DNA from: Janibacter terrae NBRC 107853
GTDB lineage: Bacteria; Actinomycetota; Actinomycetes; Actinomycetales; Dermatophilaceae
Length of the DNA: 64,000 bases
Direction of reading: 5' to 3'
Assembly (NCBI RefSeq): GCF_001591405.1
Contig: NZ_BCUV01000007.1
Location: forward strand, 434,001 to 498,000
Position numbers and translations under genes: made by a program. Position 1 is the first letter of the stretch. Each line of letters opens with the position of its first letter. Positions 1 to 8,633 of this stretch are shown here, piece after piece. The notes below the pieces were generated by a model that searched no databases, was not told the origin of the DNA, and saw only the letters and a program-made list of their open reading frames with translations.

Positions 1-1156
1 CTTCCTGTTCCTGCAGGCCGTAAGTCTCGGGGTGTTCGTGGCTGCCGACCTCATCGTGTTCTTCGTCTTCTTCGATCTGTCCATCGTGGGCATGTACTTC
101 GTCATCGCTGGGTGGGGTCACGGGAATGCCGCCCGTTCGGCACTGAAGTTCTTCCTCTACACCTTCCTGGGGTCCCTCGCCCTCCTGCTGGGCTTCATCG
201 GCCTGTACGTGGCCTCGGACCCACACACCTTCGACATCCCCGAGCTCGTCGCGGCCGCCCCGCTGGAGGACAGCCCGCTGGCCGGAGGACTGGTGCTGGC
301 GGCGATCCTGGTGGGTCTGGCCGTGAAGACCCCCACCGTGCCCTTCCATACCTGGCTGCCCCCCGCCCACACCGACGCCCCGGCCACCGGTTCGGCGGTG
401 CTGGCTGGGGTGCTGCTGAAGATGGGCACCTATGGCTTCGTGCGCATCGCCATGCCGATCCTGCCCGAGGCGTGGCGGGCATGGGCCTGGGTGATCGTGG
501 TGGTCGGCATCGTCTCGGTGCTGTATGGAGCATTCGTGGCACTGGCCCAGACCAACCTCAAACGCATGATCGCCTACACCTCCGTGAACCACATGGGCTA
601 CATCGTCCTGGCCCTGGGCGCGGTCGGCCTCATCGCCGGTGACACCGCCCAGGCCCGATCCGTGGCAGTCACCGGCGCGGTTGTGCAGATGATCAGCCAC
701 GGGCTGATCACTGCCGCGCTCTTCCTCCTGGCCGGGGTGATGCGCACCCGCGCCGGCACCTACGACATGGGTGCCTACGGTGGCCTGGCTACACCCGCGC
801 CGCGTTTCGCGGCACTGTTCGCGATCGCGGCCTTCGCCTCACTGGGCCTGCCCGGGTTCTCCGGGTTCATCGCTGAGTTCCAGATCTTTGCCGGCAGCAT
901 CGCCGTCGCCCCGGTCACCGCGATCGCTCTGCCGGGCATCCTGCTCACTGCCACCCTGTTCCTGCTGGCGCTGCAGCGAGTCTTCACCGGCCCCACGCAG
1001 GGCCAGTCACCCGGGTTCGCGGACCTGCACGGTCGAGAGCTGTGGTCGATCGGCCCACTGCTGGCCCTGTCCCTGCTCATCGGGGTGCTACCGCAGGTGC
1101 TGCTCGGGGTGATCGAGCCGGCCTCGGCCGCCCTCGTCGACCTGGTCGGCAGGTAA
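1..1156 (+). CDS. nuoM: NADH-quinone oxidoreductase subunit M (NuoM), 5' end outside window
   Basis: Membrane proton-pumping subunit of respiratory complex I, an antiporter-like ND4 homologue. The reading frame is open through position 1, so the gene begins upstream; the first GTG in the window (32) lies inside a typical NuoM stretch (LQAVSLGVFVAADLIVFF). About 385 residues are present, nearly all hydrophobic helices. Family hallmarks are visible: VKTPTVPFHTWLPPAHTDAP, with the conserved proton-path Lys and HTWLPPAH, and later NLKRMIAYTSVNHMGY. The stop at 1154-1156 is followed 2 nt later by nuoN, so they form one operon. It lies on the island side of the window, so it may be an acquired or second complex I rather than the housekeeping one. 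Confidence 0.9.
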   Translation, partial: FLFLQAVSLGVFVAADLIVFFVFFDLSIVGMYFVIAGWGHGNAARSALKFFLYTFLGSLALLLGFIGLYVASDPHTFDIPELVAAAPLEDSPLAGGLVLAAILVGLAVKTPTVPFHTWLPPAHTDAPATGSAVLAGVLLKMGTYGFVRIAMPILPEAWRAWAWVIVVVGIVSVLYGAFVALAQTNLKRMIAYTSVNHMGYIVLALGAVGLIAGDTAQARSVAVTGAVVQMISHGLITAALFLLAGVMRTRAGTYDMGAYGGLATPAPRFAALFAIAAFASLGLPGFSGFIAEFQIFAGSIAVAPVTAIALPGILLTATLFLLALQRVFTGPTQGQSPGFADLHGRELWSIGPLLALSLLIGVLPQVLLGVIEPASAALVDLVGR

Positions 1157-1158
1157 CC

Positions 1159-2592
1159 GTGGACGCCTCGATGCAGATGCGCCCCGAACTGTTGCTCCCA
1201 GAGATCATCACCTTCCTCGGTGGCCTGATTGTCCTGCTGGGCGGCTCGTTCCTGCCCAGACACCGGCAGTGGATCGCCCGCGCCGTGGCCGCCCTGGCGC
1301 TACTGGCTGCCGCGACCGCGGCGGCCATGGCCATGGCCGGGCCCGCGCAAACCGCATTCTCGGGAACCTTCGCCGCGGACACCGCCACCAGCGCCGCCCG
1401 GGTGATCGCCGCGTTGGCCACCCTGCTGGTCCTGGGCGTGGCCTCCGGAGAGATCGCCAACTCCCCGCGCGAGTCCGACACCTACGCCCTGCTGCTCTTC
1501 GCCACCACCGGGGTCATGGTTCTGGCCGCGGCCACCGACCTGCTCGTGCTCATCGTCGGATTCCTGCTGGCCAGCATCCCCCTGTACGGGATCGTGGGCC
1601 TGACCGGCGGTCGCTCCGGGGCCGAGGCCGCCATGAAGACTTACCTCATGGGCGCGCTGTCCGGGATCCTGCTCATGCTCGGGGTCACCCTCCTCTACGC
1701 CCTGACCGGCGCCACCGACTACGCCCAGCTCAAAGACGAACTACCTGGCGCCCCGGCCGCAGCCGTGGGCGCGGGCGTGCTGTGCGTGCTCACCGGGCTG
1801 CTGTTCAAGGCCGGCGGAGCGCCCGTCCACTTCTGGATCCCCGACGCCGCACAAGGTGCCGGTGTGACCGCCGCGACCTTCCTCACCACCGTGCCCAAGA
1901 TCGGAGCGCTGGTGGCCGTTTACCGGCTCATGGCCATGGTCTCTGCCGGGAACGAGTCCTGGCTGGTCGTCGTGGCGGTGCTGGCCACGGCATCGATGTT
2001 CCTGGGCAATCTGGCCGCCTACTGGCAGCGCGATCCTCGCCGACTGCTGGGCTGGTCGACGGTCTCCCAAGTCGGGTTCCTGCTCGTGCCCGTGGCCGCC
2101 GCCGGCCGCAGCGATCTTGCCCTGCCCTCGCTCCTTTTCTACCTGGCCGCATACGCCCTGACCAACGTTGCCGCCTTCGCAGTGACTGCGACGCTTCCCG
2201 ATCACCGCGAACTGGACACCTACCGTGGGCTGGCCAGGACCCGGCCCGGGCTCGCACTGGCACTGCTCGTCGCCCTGCTGGGCTTGGTCGGCACCCCGCC
2301 CACGGCCGTGTTCGTCGGCAAGCTCGCCGCTGCCACCGCCGTCTGGGACGGCGGACACGGATGGCTTGCCTTGATCGTGATGATCAACAGTCTGCTCAGC
2401 CTCTTCTACTACCTGCGCTGGCTCGGCCCCGCTTTCGCACCCCCGACCCAACCCTGTCCGGAGACTTCTCGAACGGACGAGGTCGCGGCTTGGCCTGCGG
2501 CGACCGCCGCTGTCGCTGCCACCGCGAGCCTGGGGCTCGGCATCGGTGCAGGATTTCTGTGGGCAGCCTTGGACGGCCCGTCGCTGCTCTAA
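1159..2592 (+). CDS. nuoN: NADH-quinone oxidoreductase subunit N (NuoN)
   Basis: Antiporter-like membrane subunit of complex I (ND2 homologue), about 477 residues. The GTG at 1159 (an ATG follows at 1171) directly after the nuoM stop is preferred; the same frame stays open further upstream only inside nuoM. Conserved features are LPEIITFLGG near the N-terminus, MKTYLMGALSGILLMLG, LLFKAGGAPVHFWIPDAAQGA and a late GLVGTPPTAVFVGKL. It is the last gene of the nuo cluster: the next gene, 200 bp on, is unrelated. Only the M and N ends of the operon are visible, so whether a full 14-subunit set exists upstream cannot be told. Confidence 0.9.
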   Translation: MDASMQMRPELLLPEIITFLGGLIVLLGGSFLPRHRQWIARAVAALALLAAATAAAMAMAGPAQTAFSGTFAADTATSAARVIAALATLLVLGVASGEIANSPRESDTYALLLFATTGVMVLAAATDLLVLIVGFLLASIPLYGIVGLTGGRSGAEAAMKTYLMGALSGILLMLGVTLLYALTGATDYAQLKDELPGAPAAAVGAGVLCVLTGLLFKAGGAPVHFWIPDAAQGAGVTAATFLTTVPKIGALVAVYRLMAMVSAGNESWLVVVAVLATASMFLGNLAAYWQRDPRRLLGWSTVSQVGFLLVPVAAAGRSDLALPSLLFYLAAYALTNVAAFAVTATLPDHRELDTYRGLARTRPGLALALLVALLGLVGTPPTAVFVGKLAAATAVWDGGHGWLALIVMINSLLSLFYYLRWLGPAFAPPTQPCPETSRTDEVAAWPAATAAVAATASLGLGIGAGFLWAALDGPSLL

Positions 2593-2795
2593 GAGCCAGT
2601 AATCGCCTCCGTGACGGGATCTCACAAGGCCAACGAGGACCGCGGAAGACAAGTCCAAGGAACTCGCCGTCGTCTATCGCGTCAACAAGGTGGGGACGCG
2701 TTCATCACCTGCGAAAGCTTGGGCATCTGGATGATCGTCGATGCTATTCTCTTGGCGATGCGAACAAGGATCGACGCGAGCAGGCGCGCGGTGCG

Positions 2796-3272
2796 ATGAG
2801 CGGTGCGACGTTCCCGTACCGACGCCGGGTGCACCACGCTCGGGGGGTGCAACTCGCTTCGCGCATCGTCGTGCTCGGGCTCGCGGCGCTCAGCGCGACG
2901 GCGCTGGTGATCGCGCGTCTGTGGCCCGTGTACTCCGTGGACTCCGGACCGACGACGTGCCTGTTTCGGATCCTGACAGGGCTGCCCTGTCCAGCCTGCG
3001 GGATGACTCGCTCCTGGGTCCACCTGGCCCACGGGGACGTCGCTACGGCGTTCGAGTACAACCTGTTCGGGCCGCCGGGCATGGCGGTAGCGGTCGGCAT
3101 TGTGGCGTACACAGCGGTCGCGCTCGTGCGGCGGCGGCGTCCGGAACGACTGCTCGACGTCGTCAGCCCGAAACTTGCACTGGGCCTCGTGGCCATGTGG
3201 ATCGGGTACTCCGTCGTGAGGATGGTCAGTATCGGGATGGGGCAGGAGTACTTCGCGCTGGTCGTCTCGTGA
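2796..3272 (+). CDS. DUF2752 family membrane protein
   Basis: Small membrane protein of 158 residues with three predicted helices (about 23-45, 80-105 and 122-150). The DUF2752 signature is complete: CLFRILTGLPCPACGMTRSW at residues 55-74, with three cysteines, then a short loop and FEYNLFGP. The function of the family is not established. ATG 2796 is chosen because the conserved hydrophobic N-terminus starts just after it. It stands alone between nuoN and the convergent thiol-redox operon. Confidence 0.8.
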   Translation: MSGATFPYRRRVHHARGVQLASRIVVLGLAALSATALVIARLWPVYSVDSGPTTCLFRILTGLPCPACGMTRSWVHLAHGDVATAFEYNLFGPPGMAVAVGIVAYTAVALVRRRRPERLLDVVSPKLALGLVAMWIGYSVVRMVSIGMGQEYFALVVS

Positions 3273-3452
3273 GTCGAGGACGGCGCGTCCATACCAGGCT
3301 CGTCCTTGCAAGAGTGCAGTGCGGGAAATTGATGCGGTGGCGCAGCCGCGCTCGGATGATCCCCATCGTGAATGGGCGCATCGAGTGGCGATGATCACCC
3401 CACAATCACGGACGGCCCGGAACCGGACATCAGTGGGCCACGCTCCTTCACA

Positions 3453-4211
3453 TCAGAGGGGCACTTCCCAGCCGCTGATAAGTCTGGTTTGCAGCCGCTG
3501 GACGATCGCATCCCAGCCGCCGGTGAGCAGGAGTGTCCCGACGATGATCAGCAGGGTTGCGCCGACGACCTGGATCGCGCGCTGGTGTCGTTGCAGCCAC
3601 GACGAGACCGGCGCCCAGCGCTCGTAGGCCGCGGCGATGAGGATGAAGGGCAGGCCGAGCCCGAGGCAGTAGGCCACGGCGAGAACGACAGCTCGGGTGA
3701 TCGAGGCGTCGCTGGCGAGGTTGAGCGCGAGGACCGCGGCGAGTGTCGGGCCCATGCAGGGCGCCCAGCCCAGACCGAAGACGGCCCCGAGGACAGGGGC
3801 CCCGGCCAGGCCAGTGGCGGGCTTGATCGGCAGCCGGAAGGTCCGCTGCGAACCGGCGCCGAGGAAGACAAGGGCCATGAGAATCACCACTACGCCACCG
3901 ATGCGCATCAGCGGCTCTCGGTGCTCAACGAGCGCGCGGCCGGCGGTGGCCACGAACATCGAGGCAAGAACGAAAACGAGGGTGAAGCCGAGGATGAACA
4001 GCAGCGCGCCCACGACCATCCGGCCGCGGCTGCGCTTCTCCAGTGCTACGTCGGATAGGCCGGTGACGTAGCCGAGGTAGCCCGGTACGAGGGGTAACAC
4101 GCAGGGCGTGGCGAAGGAGACGAGCCCGGCGAGGGCCGCGACGAGCGCCGCGAGAGGCAGAGCCCCACTGGCGACCTGGTCACTGAGCCCGGTCGTGAAC
4201 GCGACGATCAT
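3453..4211 (-). CDS. ccdA: CcdA-type cytochrome c biogenesis / thiol-disulfide transporter
   Basis: Six-helix membrane protein of 252 residues that carries reducing equivalents from cytoplasmic thioredoxin across the membrane to an extracytoplasmic thioredoxin-like partner. The two family cysteines are present: FATPCVLPLVPGYLGYVTG (Cys37) and GLGWAPCMGPTL (Cys152). ATG 4211 overlaps the stop of the upstream TlpA-like gene by 4 nt (ATGA), which implies coupled translation and gives the likely partner. With VKOR and a DsbA-like protein further upstream on the same strand, the segment encodes both reducing and oxidising arms of exported thiol chemistry. Confidence 0.9.
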   Translation of the reverse strand: MIVAFTTGLSDQVASGALPLAALVAALAGLVSFATPCVLPLVPGYLGYVTGLSDVALEKRSRGRMVVGALLFILGFTLVFVLASMFVATAGRALVEHREPLMRIGGVVVILMALVFLGAGSQRTFRLPIKPATGLAGAPVLGAVFGLGWAPCMGPTLAAVLALNLASDASITRAVVLAVAYCLGLGLPFILIAAAYERWAPVSSWLQRHQRAIQVVGATLLIIVGTLLLTGGWDAIVQRLQTRLISGWEVPL

Positions 4212-4801
4212 CGGCCCTCCTCGGCGAGGGTGTCCTCGATCAAGCCTTGGAGGGTCGACTGCGTGGTCGCTCCGAGGACAACCGCAGCGATACGACCCTG
4301 GCGGTCGAGGACAGCGGTGGAGGGCTGGGTCGTCATTTTGCCTTGCATGGCGATCGAGGTGGCGCCGGACTTGTCGTAGATCGAGGGCCAGGTGAAGCCC
4401 CACGTCTTGGCTTGTGATCTGCCGGTCTCCACGGAGGACTCCCGGAAGTTGATCCCGACAAGCTCCACGTCCTCCCCCTTCAGCTCCTTGTTCAGCGCCA
4501 CGAGGTGTGGGGCTTCTTTGGCGCAGGGTCCGCACCAGCTGGCCCAGACGTTGACGACGACGACCTGGCCGCGGTGATCGGCGCTGTCCCACGTCTGGCC
4601 GTCAAGCGTTTCACCGGCGAGCTCGACGGGTTCGCCGCGCTGGGTCTCGTCGAAGGCGGTCACGCTGCCGTCCCCGGATCGATAGCCGAGGTCTTGCTCA
4701 TCCTTGGCACCGGAGGAGGAGCACGCGGCGAGACCACCGGTGGCAGCGACAGCACCGGCCGCGGCGAGGAGACTTCGGCGGGAGGGACAGCGTGCGGTCA
4801 T
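4208..4801 (-). CDS. TlpA/ResA-like thioredoxin-fold lipoprotein
   Basis: Exported thiol-disulfide oxidoreductase, 197 residues. An RR-containing signal peptide (RRSLLAAAGAVAA) ends in lipobox LAAC with Cys27, so it is probably anchored on the outer face of the membrane. The thioredoxin fold has the WCGPC active site (Cys90 and Cys93) within VVVNVWASWCGPC, and a TTQPSTAVLD segment giving the cis-Pro loop. It is the natural acceptor of electrons from CcdA, whose gene overlaps its stop. Likely roles are reduction of apocytochrome c or of metal-binding cysteines. Confidence 0.88.
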   Translation of the reverse strand: MTARCPSRRSLLAAAGAVAATGGLAACSSSGAKDEQDLGYRSGDGSVTAFDETQRGEPVELAGETLDGQTWDSADHRGQVVVVNVWASWCGPCAKEAPHLVALNKELKGEDVELVGINFRESSVETGRSQAKTWGFTWPSIYDKSGATSIAMQGKMTTQPSTAVLDRQGRIAAVVLGATTQSTLQGLIEDTLAEEGR

Positions 4802-4945
4802 TCGGGTCTCATGCTCCTGAGGTTGTCGCCGCGCGTACGTGGATGCGCGGAAAGGTATCGGGGTCGTCGTTCATCAGTGCCGAAGCGGCTGGAGGATTCC
4901 GCTCGGCCTCTCGGCGTGATGGCGATTCGGTCCACGGGTCAGTGA

Positions 4946-5578
4946 TCACAGGAGCGTGACCCAGTAGTCCCAGAACCTGATAGCGATGAGCACGATGATC
5001 ACGAGGTACCAGGCGGTCAGTGCTGCTGCGCGGTACTCGATGAGCATTGCTACCACCCCGGGAACGTGCCGAGCTGTGGTGGCTCGCCAACGCTGGAGGG
5101 TGTGGATGGTGGTGTGCCAGAAGACGGCGATGGTCACGACCCACACGATCATGCAGTAGGGACACAGGGCGCCGATGACGTACAGGCTCTGGAAGATCAG
5201 CCAGTGGATGAACGTCACCGCGAGGGTTACCGCCGCCTGGGTCGCCACCCACAACCATGCAGGAAGGCTCGTGGCACTGACCAGGACTGCTCCGAGCATG
5301 GCAAGGGCCGCGAACCCGGCGACTCCGATGAGCGGGTTGGGGATACCGAAGGCGTCTGCCTGCGGGGTGACCATGACCGAGCCGCAGGACAGGATCGGGT
5401 TGATGCTGCAGGAGGGGACGTAGTCCGGGTTCTTGAGCAGCTCGATCTTCTCCACGAGCAGCACGACGGCGCAGAGCAGCCCGACCAGGCCCCCGACGAG
5501 GTACAGCCAGCCCAGTCCACGTGCGTTGACCGCAGTCGCCGGGGTGACGACGGCCGGCTCAGTCTTCGATTGCGGCAT
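4946..5578 (-). CDS. Vitamin K epoxide reductase (VKOR) family protein
   Basis: Membrane oxidase that regenerates an extracytoplasmic DsbA-like protein using quinone, about 210 residues and four or more helices. The expected redox pairs are visible: loop cysteines Cys57 and Cys65 (PSCSINPILSC) and the membrane pair CPYC at 139-142. ATG 5578 (TTG 5581 is also in frame) lies inside the end of the upstream DsbA-like gene, a 20-nt overlap that suggests coupled expression and a functional pair. A gap of 144 bp separates it from the TlpA-like gene; I see no further gene in that gap. Confidence 0.9.
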   Translation of the reverse strand: MPQSKTEPAVVTPATAVNARGLGWLYLVGGLVGLLCAVVLLVEKIELLKNPDYVPSCSINPILSCGSVMVTPQADAFGIPNPLIGVAGFAALAMLGAVLVSATSLPAWLWVATQAAVTLAVTFIHWLIFQSLYVIGALCPYCMIVWVVTIAVFWHTTIHTLQRWRATTARHVPGVVAMLIEYRAAALTAWYLVIIVLIAIRFWDYWVTLL

Positions 5579-6203
5579 CAAGCTTGGTCTCGAAGTCGGC
5601 GATGGTGGTCGGCTCGATCTTTTTGCCGTCGAGGAAGAACGTGGGTGTGCCGGTGACGCCCAGTGTCTGGGCGTCCTTCGTGCTCTGCTCGATGCGCTTC
5701 GCGGCGGCGGGGTCCTTCAGGCTGGCGCGGTACTGCTTCATGTCCAGCCCCAGCTCCTGGGCATATCCCTCGAAGGTCTTCTCCTTGGACGACTCAGAGT
5801 GGCTCCACTCGGCCTGCGTCTCGAAGAGCTTGTCGTGCATTTCCTCGAACTTGTCCTGTTCACGGGCGGCCTCGGCAGCCAGTGCCGCGTTCATCGAGTT
5901 TCCGTGGAGGGGGAGGTAGCGCACCACGAAGGTCACGTCGTTGCCGTACTTCTCTCGCAGGTCTGTCATGACGGGGTGGGCTGCGCCGCAGGCCTCGCAC
6001 TCGAAGTCGAGGTACTCCACGAACACTGCCTTCTTGCCGGAGGTCAGGCGGGGGCTGTCATCGCGCACCAAGGGCGCGGACGCCCCGCTTCCGGACCCCG
6101 TGGGTGCCGCTTCTTCGCTGGCCCGGCTGAACGTCACCGCAGCGACCAATGCCACCAGGACCGCCACGATCATGGCCATGGACAGTTTCAGGCTCTTGCT
6201 CAT
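5559..6203 (-). CDS. DsbA-family thiol:disulfide oxidoreductase, membrane-anchored
   Basis: Extracytoplasmic disulfide-forming protein, 214 residues: an N-terminal helix (about 6-24) acting as anchor or signal, a flexible Gly/Ser linker, then a thioredoxin fold with helical insert. The active site is CEAC (Cys69, Cys72) in EYLDFECEAC and the cis-Pro loop is GVTGTPTFFLDGK. It is probably reoxidised by the VKOR encoded immediately downstream. Its ATG (6203) overlaps the end of the metal ATPase reading frame by 4 nt, so thiol and metal genes form one transcription unit. Confidence 0.9.
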   Translation of the reverse strand: MSKSLKLSMAMIVAVLVALVAAVTFSRASEEAAPTGSGSGASAPLVRDDSPRLTSGKKAVFVEYLDFECEACGAAHPVMTDLREKYGNDVTFVVRYLPLHGNSMNAALAAEAAREQDKFEEMHDKLFETQAEWSHSESSKEKTFEGYAQELGLDMKQYRASLKDPAAAKRIEQSTKDAQTLGVTGTPTFFLDGKKIEPTTIADFETKLDAAIED

Positions 6204-6482
6204 CGGGTTCCAATCATCGAAGGGCGCTGCTGGCGCGCAGAGTAGTCATCGTTTCTGGCCTCAGGCTGGGAATGGCGCTGGGTGCGGATAGCTCGCAAAC
6301 CGTTGGCGATGACGATGACCTCGGCGACCTCGTGGACCAGCACGACCGCGGCCAAACCCAGCACGCCGAACAGAGCGAGCGGGAAGAGGACCGCGATCAG
6401 GGCCACGGACAGGACGACGTTTTGGGTCATGATCGCTCGTCCGCGGCGGGCATGTGCGAGGGCTTGTGGCAGCAGCCGCAGA
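6200..6482 (-). pseudogene. C-terminal end of the metal P-type ATPase, out of frame
   Basis: This stretch encodes the last roughly 93 residues of the ATPase (DLRLLPQALAHARRGRAIM, two helices, then VHEVAEVIVIANGLRAIR), but in a different frame from the main body. The main frame ends in TGH followed by TGA at 6483-6485, where the family continues TGH-D-L. Deleting one T (complement of position 6485) restores one continuous protein. The sequence alone cannot separate a real frameshift from a sequencing error. The missing part holds the last transmembrane helices, including HEVAE, the likely metal-site helix. Confidence 0.8.
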
Positions 6483-8165
6483 TCAGTGGCCGGTGAAGGC
6501 AACGTCTGCGGACTCGACTGCAGCGGCGGAACCGCTGGCGCCCATCGCGATACCGACGGTGGCCGTGGCCAGCGCGGGCGCGTCGTTGATGCCGTCGCCG
6601 ATCATCGCCGTCGGGGCCGTGGCCATCAAGGCGCGGATGTGGTCGGCCTTGTCCTGGGGCAGGGTCTCCGCGTGAACCTCTCGGATGCCGGCTTCACCGG
6701 CGATGGCCTGCGCAGTGCGAGTGTTGTCACCGGTGAGCATCACGGTGGACACCCCCTGCTGGTGCAGGGCGGAGATGGCCTGGGCCGCTTCAGGGCGCAG
6801 CTCGTCGCGGATGCCGATCACGCCGCATGCTTGATCGTTGACCTCGACCACAATGAGGCTCATGCCTTGGGTGGCCATGGCGTCGGCCTGCCCGCTCAGG
6901 TCGTTCGGGGCGACCCAGCGGGGGCTGCCAACGCGTACCCGGAGTCCGTCCACCAACCCGGTGACGCCGTGTCCGGCGTGCTCGTGGACGTCGCTCGCCG
7001 CAGGATGATCTGGTGAGGCAGCGACCACTGCCGCCGCCAGGGGGTGGGTGCTGGTGGCCTCCAGTGCCGCTGCCAAGGAGAGCACCTCCGCGTCGGTGTG
7101 ACCGTTGGCCGCGTGCGTGGCCACCACCCGGGGCTCGTTGCGAGTCAGGGTGCCTGTTTTGTCGAAGGCGACCGTGCGGATCGTCCCGAGTTGCTCGAAG
7201 GCTGCTCCGGACTTGATGATCACCCCGAACTTGCTGGCCGAGCCAATCGCTGAGATCACCGTGACCGGGACCGCGATCGCCAAGGCGCAGGGTGAGGCCG
7301 CGACCAGCACCACCAGCGCACGCTCGATCCACGTCTCTGGGTCGTCCACGACGAACCCGTACGCCGCGATCAAAGCCGCGGCCAGCAGCACCAATGGGAC
7401 GAGTGGTTGGGCGATGCGGTCAGCCAGGCGCGCACGCTCGCCCTTGTCCGCGTGAGCCTGCTCGACGAGCTCGACCATCTGGGTCAGGGAGTTGTCGCGC
7501 CCGTCGGCGACTGCTGTGATGCGCAACGTGCCCGAGGTGTTGACCGATCCGGCCGCGATCTCGTCGCCAGGCGCGACTTCGACGGGGATCGACTCGCCGG
7601 TGATTGCCGAGGTGTCCATCCACGAGTGACCCGCCTCGACGACGCCGTCCGTGCTGACCCGGTCGCCAGCGCCGACGAGAAGGACATCGCCCCGCCGGAC
7701 CTGCTCGGCGGGGATCCGCTCGTCCGTTCCCGCTCGTGAAACGACAGCGGTTTCCGGGATCAGGGACAACAACGCCCGCAGCCCGTGACGGGCCCGGTCC
7801 ATGGCGCGGTCCTCAAGCGCCTCGGCGATCGAGAACAGAAAGGCCAGAGCTGCTGCCTCGCCCAGGTGCCCCAGCAGGACGGCACCCGTACCGGCGATCG
7901 TCATCAGCAGGCCCACACCCAGCCGGCCCTGCCCACGCCCCGTGACTAGGCGGCGGATGGCAGCCGGAGCAAAGGTCCAGGCACCCGCAGCCAAGCCGAT
8001 CGCGTAGGACAGCACGCTCAGGCCCTCGGCGCCGCCGAATTCCAGCAGCAGTCCGGTCAGCCACAGCACTCCAGCGGAGGCTGGCAGTGCCAAGCCCTGA
8101 TCACGCCACCACGGCGCGAGATCCTCAGTCACGGGCCCGTCCGTTCCGCAGCACACATCACTCAT
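6483..8165 (-). CDS. P1B-type heavy-metal exporting ATPase (CtpG/CmtA-like), frameshifted near the 3' end
   Basis: ATP-driven efflux pump for soft divalent metals, probably Cd/Pb/Zn, 560 residues in this frame. No N-terminal CxxC metal-binding domain is present, only MSDVCCGTD. Motifs in order are TGES (189-192, actuator), the transmembrane motif SPC (291-293) instead of the common CPC, DKTGT with phosphorylated Asp335, STHP in place of the usual SEHP, and GDGIND in the hinge. The frame stops early at 6483; the remaining C-terminal helices follow one base out of frame. It is preceded by a CmtR-like regulator 2 bp upstream, the arrangement of the mycobacterial cmtR-ctpG pair, which supports Cd/Pb as substrate (inference). 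Confidence 0.85.
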   Translation of the reverse strand: MSDVCCGTDGPVTEDLAPWWRDQGLALPASAGVLWLTGLLLEFGGAEGLSVLSYAIGLAAGAWTFAPAAIRRLVTGRGQGRLGVGLLMTIAGTGAVLLGHLGEAAALAFLFSIAEALEDRAMDRARHGLRALLSLIPETAVVSRAGTDERIPAEQVRRGDVLLVGAGDRVSTDGVVEAGHSWMDTSAITGESIPVEVAPGDEIAAGSVNTSGTLRITAVADGRDNSLTQMVELVEQAHADKGERARLADRIAQPLVPLVLLAAALIAAYGFVVDDPETWIERALVVLVAASPCALAIAVPVTVISAIGSASKFGVIIKSGAAFEQLGTIRTVAFDKTGTLTRNEPRVVATHAANGHTDAEVLSLAAALEATSTHPLAAAVVAASPDHPAASDVHEHAGHGVTGLVDGLRVRVGSPRWVAPNDLSGQADAMATQGMSLIVVEVNDQACGVIGIRDELRPEAAQAISALHQQGVSTVMLTGDNTRTAQAIAGEAGIREVHAETLPQDKADHIRALMATAPTAMIGDGINDAPALATATVGIAMGASGSAAAVESADVAFTGH

Positions 8166-8167
8166 CG

Positions 8168-8548
8168 TCAGACCCTCTGCTCATCGGCAACCAGCGCAGG
8201 TGCAGTCCCGCAACACAACGGCACGTCACAGTTCGCGTCCATGCAGGGGACCCCGTCGTCGACCGCCAAAACCACGTCCATCAACGACTCCAACGCCCGA
8301 GTCAGATGCGCATCGGCGATCTCGTAACGGGTCCGACGGCCTTCCGGCGCGGTGATCACGATCCCGCAGCCACGCAGGCACGCGAGATGATTCGAGACAT
8401 TCGTGCGGCTCAGATCGAGATCGCGGGCCAACTGCGCCGGATAGCTCGCGTCCTGCAACAACGACACCAAGATCCGCGCTCGAGTCGGGTCCGCCATCGC
8501 CCTACCCAATCGATTGAGCACGTCCAGTCGAGCAGCACTATTCAGCAT
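8168..8548 (-). CDS. cmtR: CmtR-like ArsR-family Cd/Pb-sensing repressor
   Basis: Winged-helix metal-responsive repressor, 126 residues. The three ligands known for mycobacterial CmtR occur at the same residue numbers: Cys57 and Cys61 in the recognition helix (NHLACLRGCG) and Cys102 in the C-terminal tail (GVPCMD). Three more cysteines follow at 107, 112 and 113 (ANCDVPLCCG). It probably represses itself and the downstream ATPase, releasing DNA on binding Cd(II) or Pb(II). The start ATG 8548 lies within the candidate operator, so its mRNA may be leaderless. Confidence 0.9.
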   Translation of the reverse strand: MLNSAARLDVLNRLGRAMADPTRARILVSLLQDASYPAQLARDLDLSRTNVSNHLACLRGCGIVITAPEGRRTRYEIADAHLTRALESLMDVVLAVDDGVPCMDANCDVPLCCGTAPALVADEQRV

Positions 8549-8567
8549 TCAGTGACCATACATTGAA
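8548..8567. promoter_or_regulatory. Candidate CmtR operator
   Basis: Inverted repeat TTCAGTG / CATTGAA with a 6-bp spacer, one mismatch between arms, lying at the cmtR start codon in the 85-bp divergent region between two ArsR-family genes. Position and dyad symmetry suit an autoregulatory ArsR-type operator. Assignment to CmtR rather than to the divergent regulator is inference. Confidence 0.45.
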
Positions 8568-8633
8568 GACTGACTTGTGGGCCAGTCGAGCAACGGATGC
8601 CAACTGATCGCTCCATGGCGGTAGCATCGCTTC

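Noticed and set aside
2611-2799. 62-residue frame between nuoN and the DUF2752 gene
   Set aside because: No family resemblance, no ribosome site, and it overlaps the DUF2752 start; likely chance.
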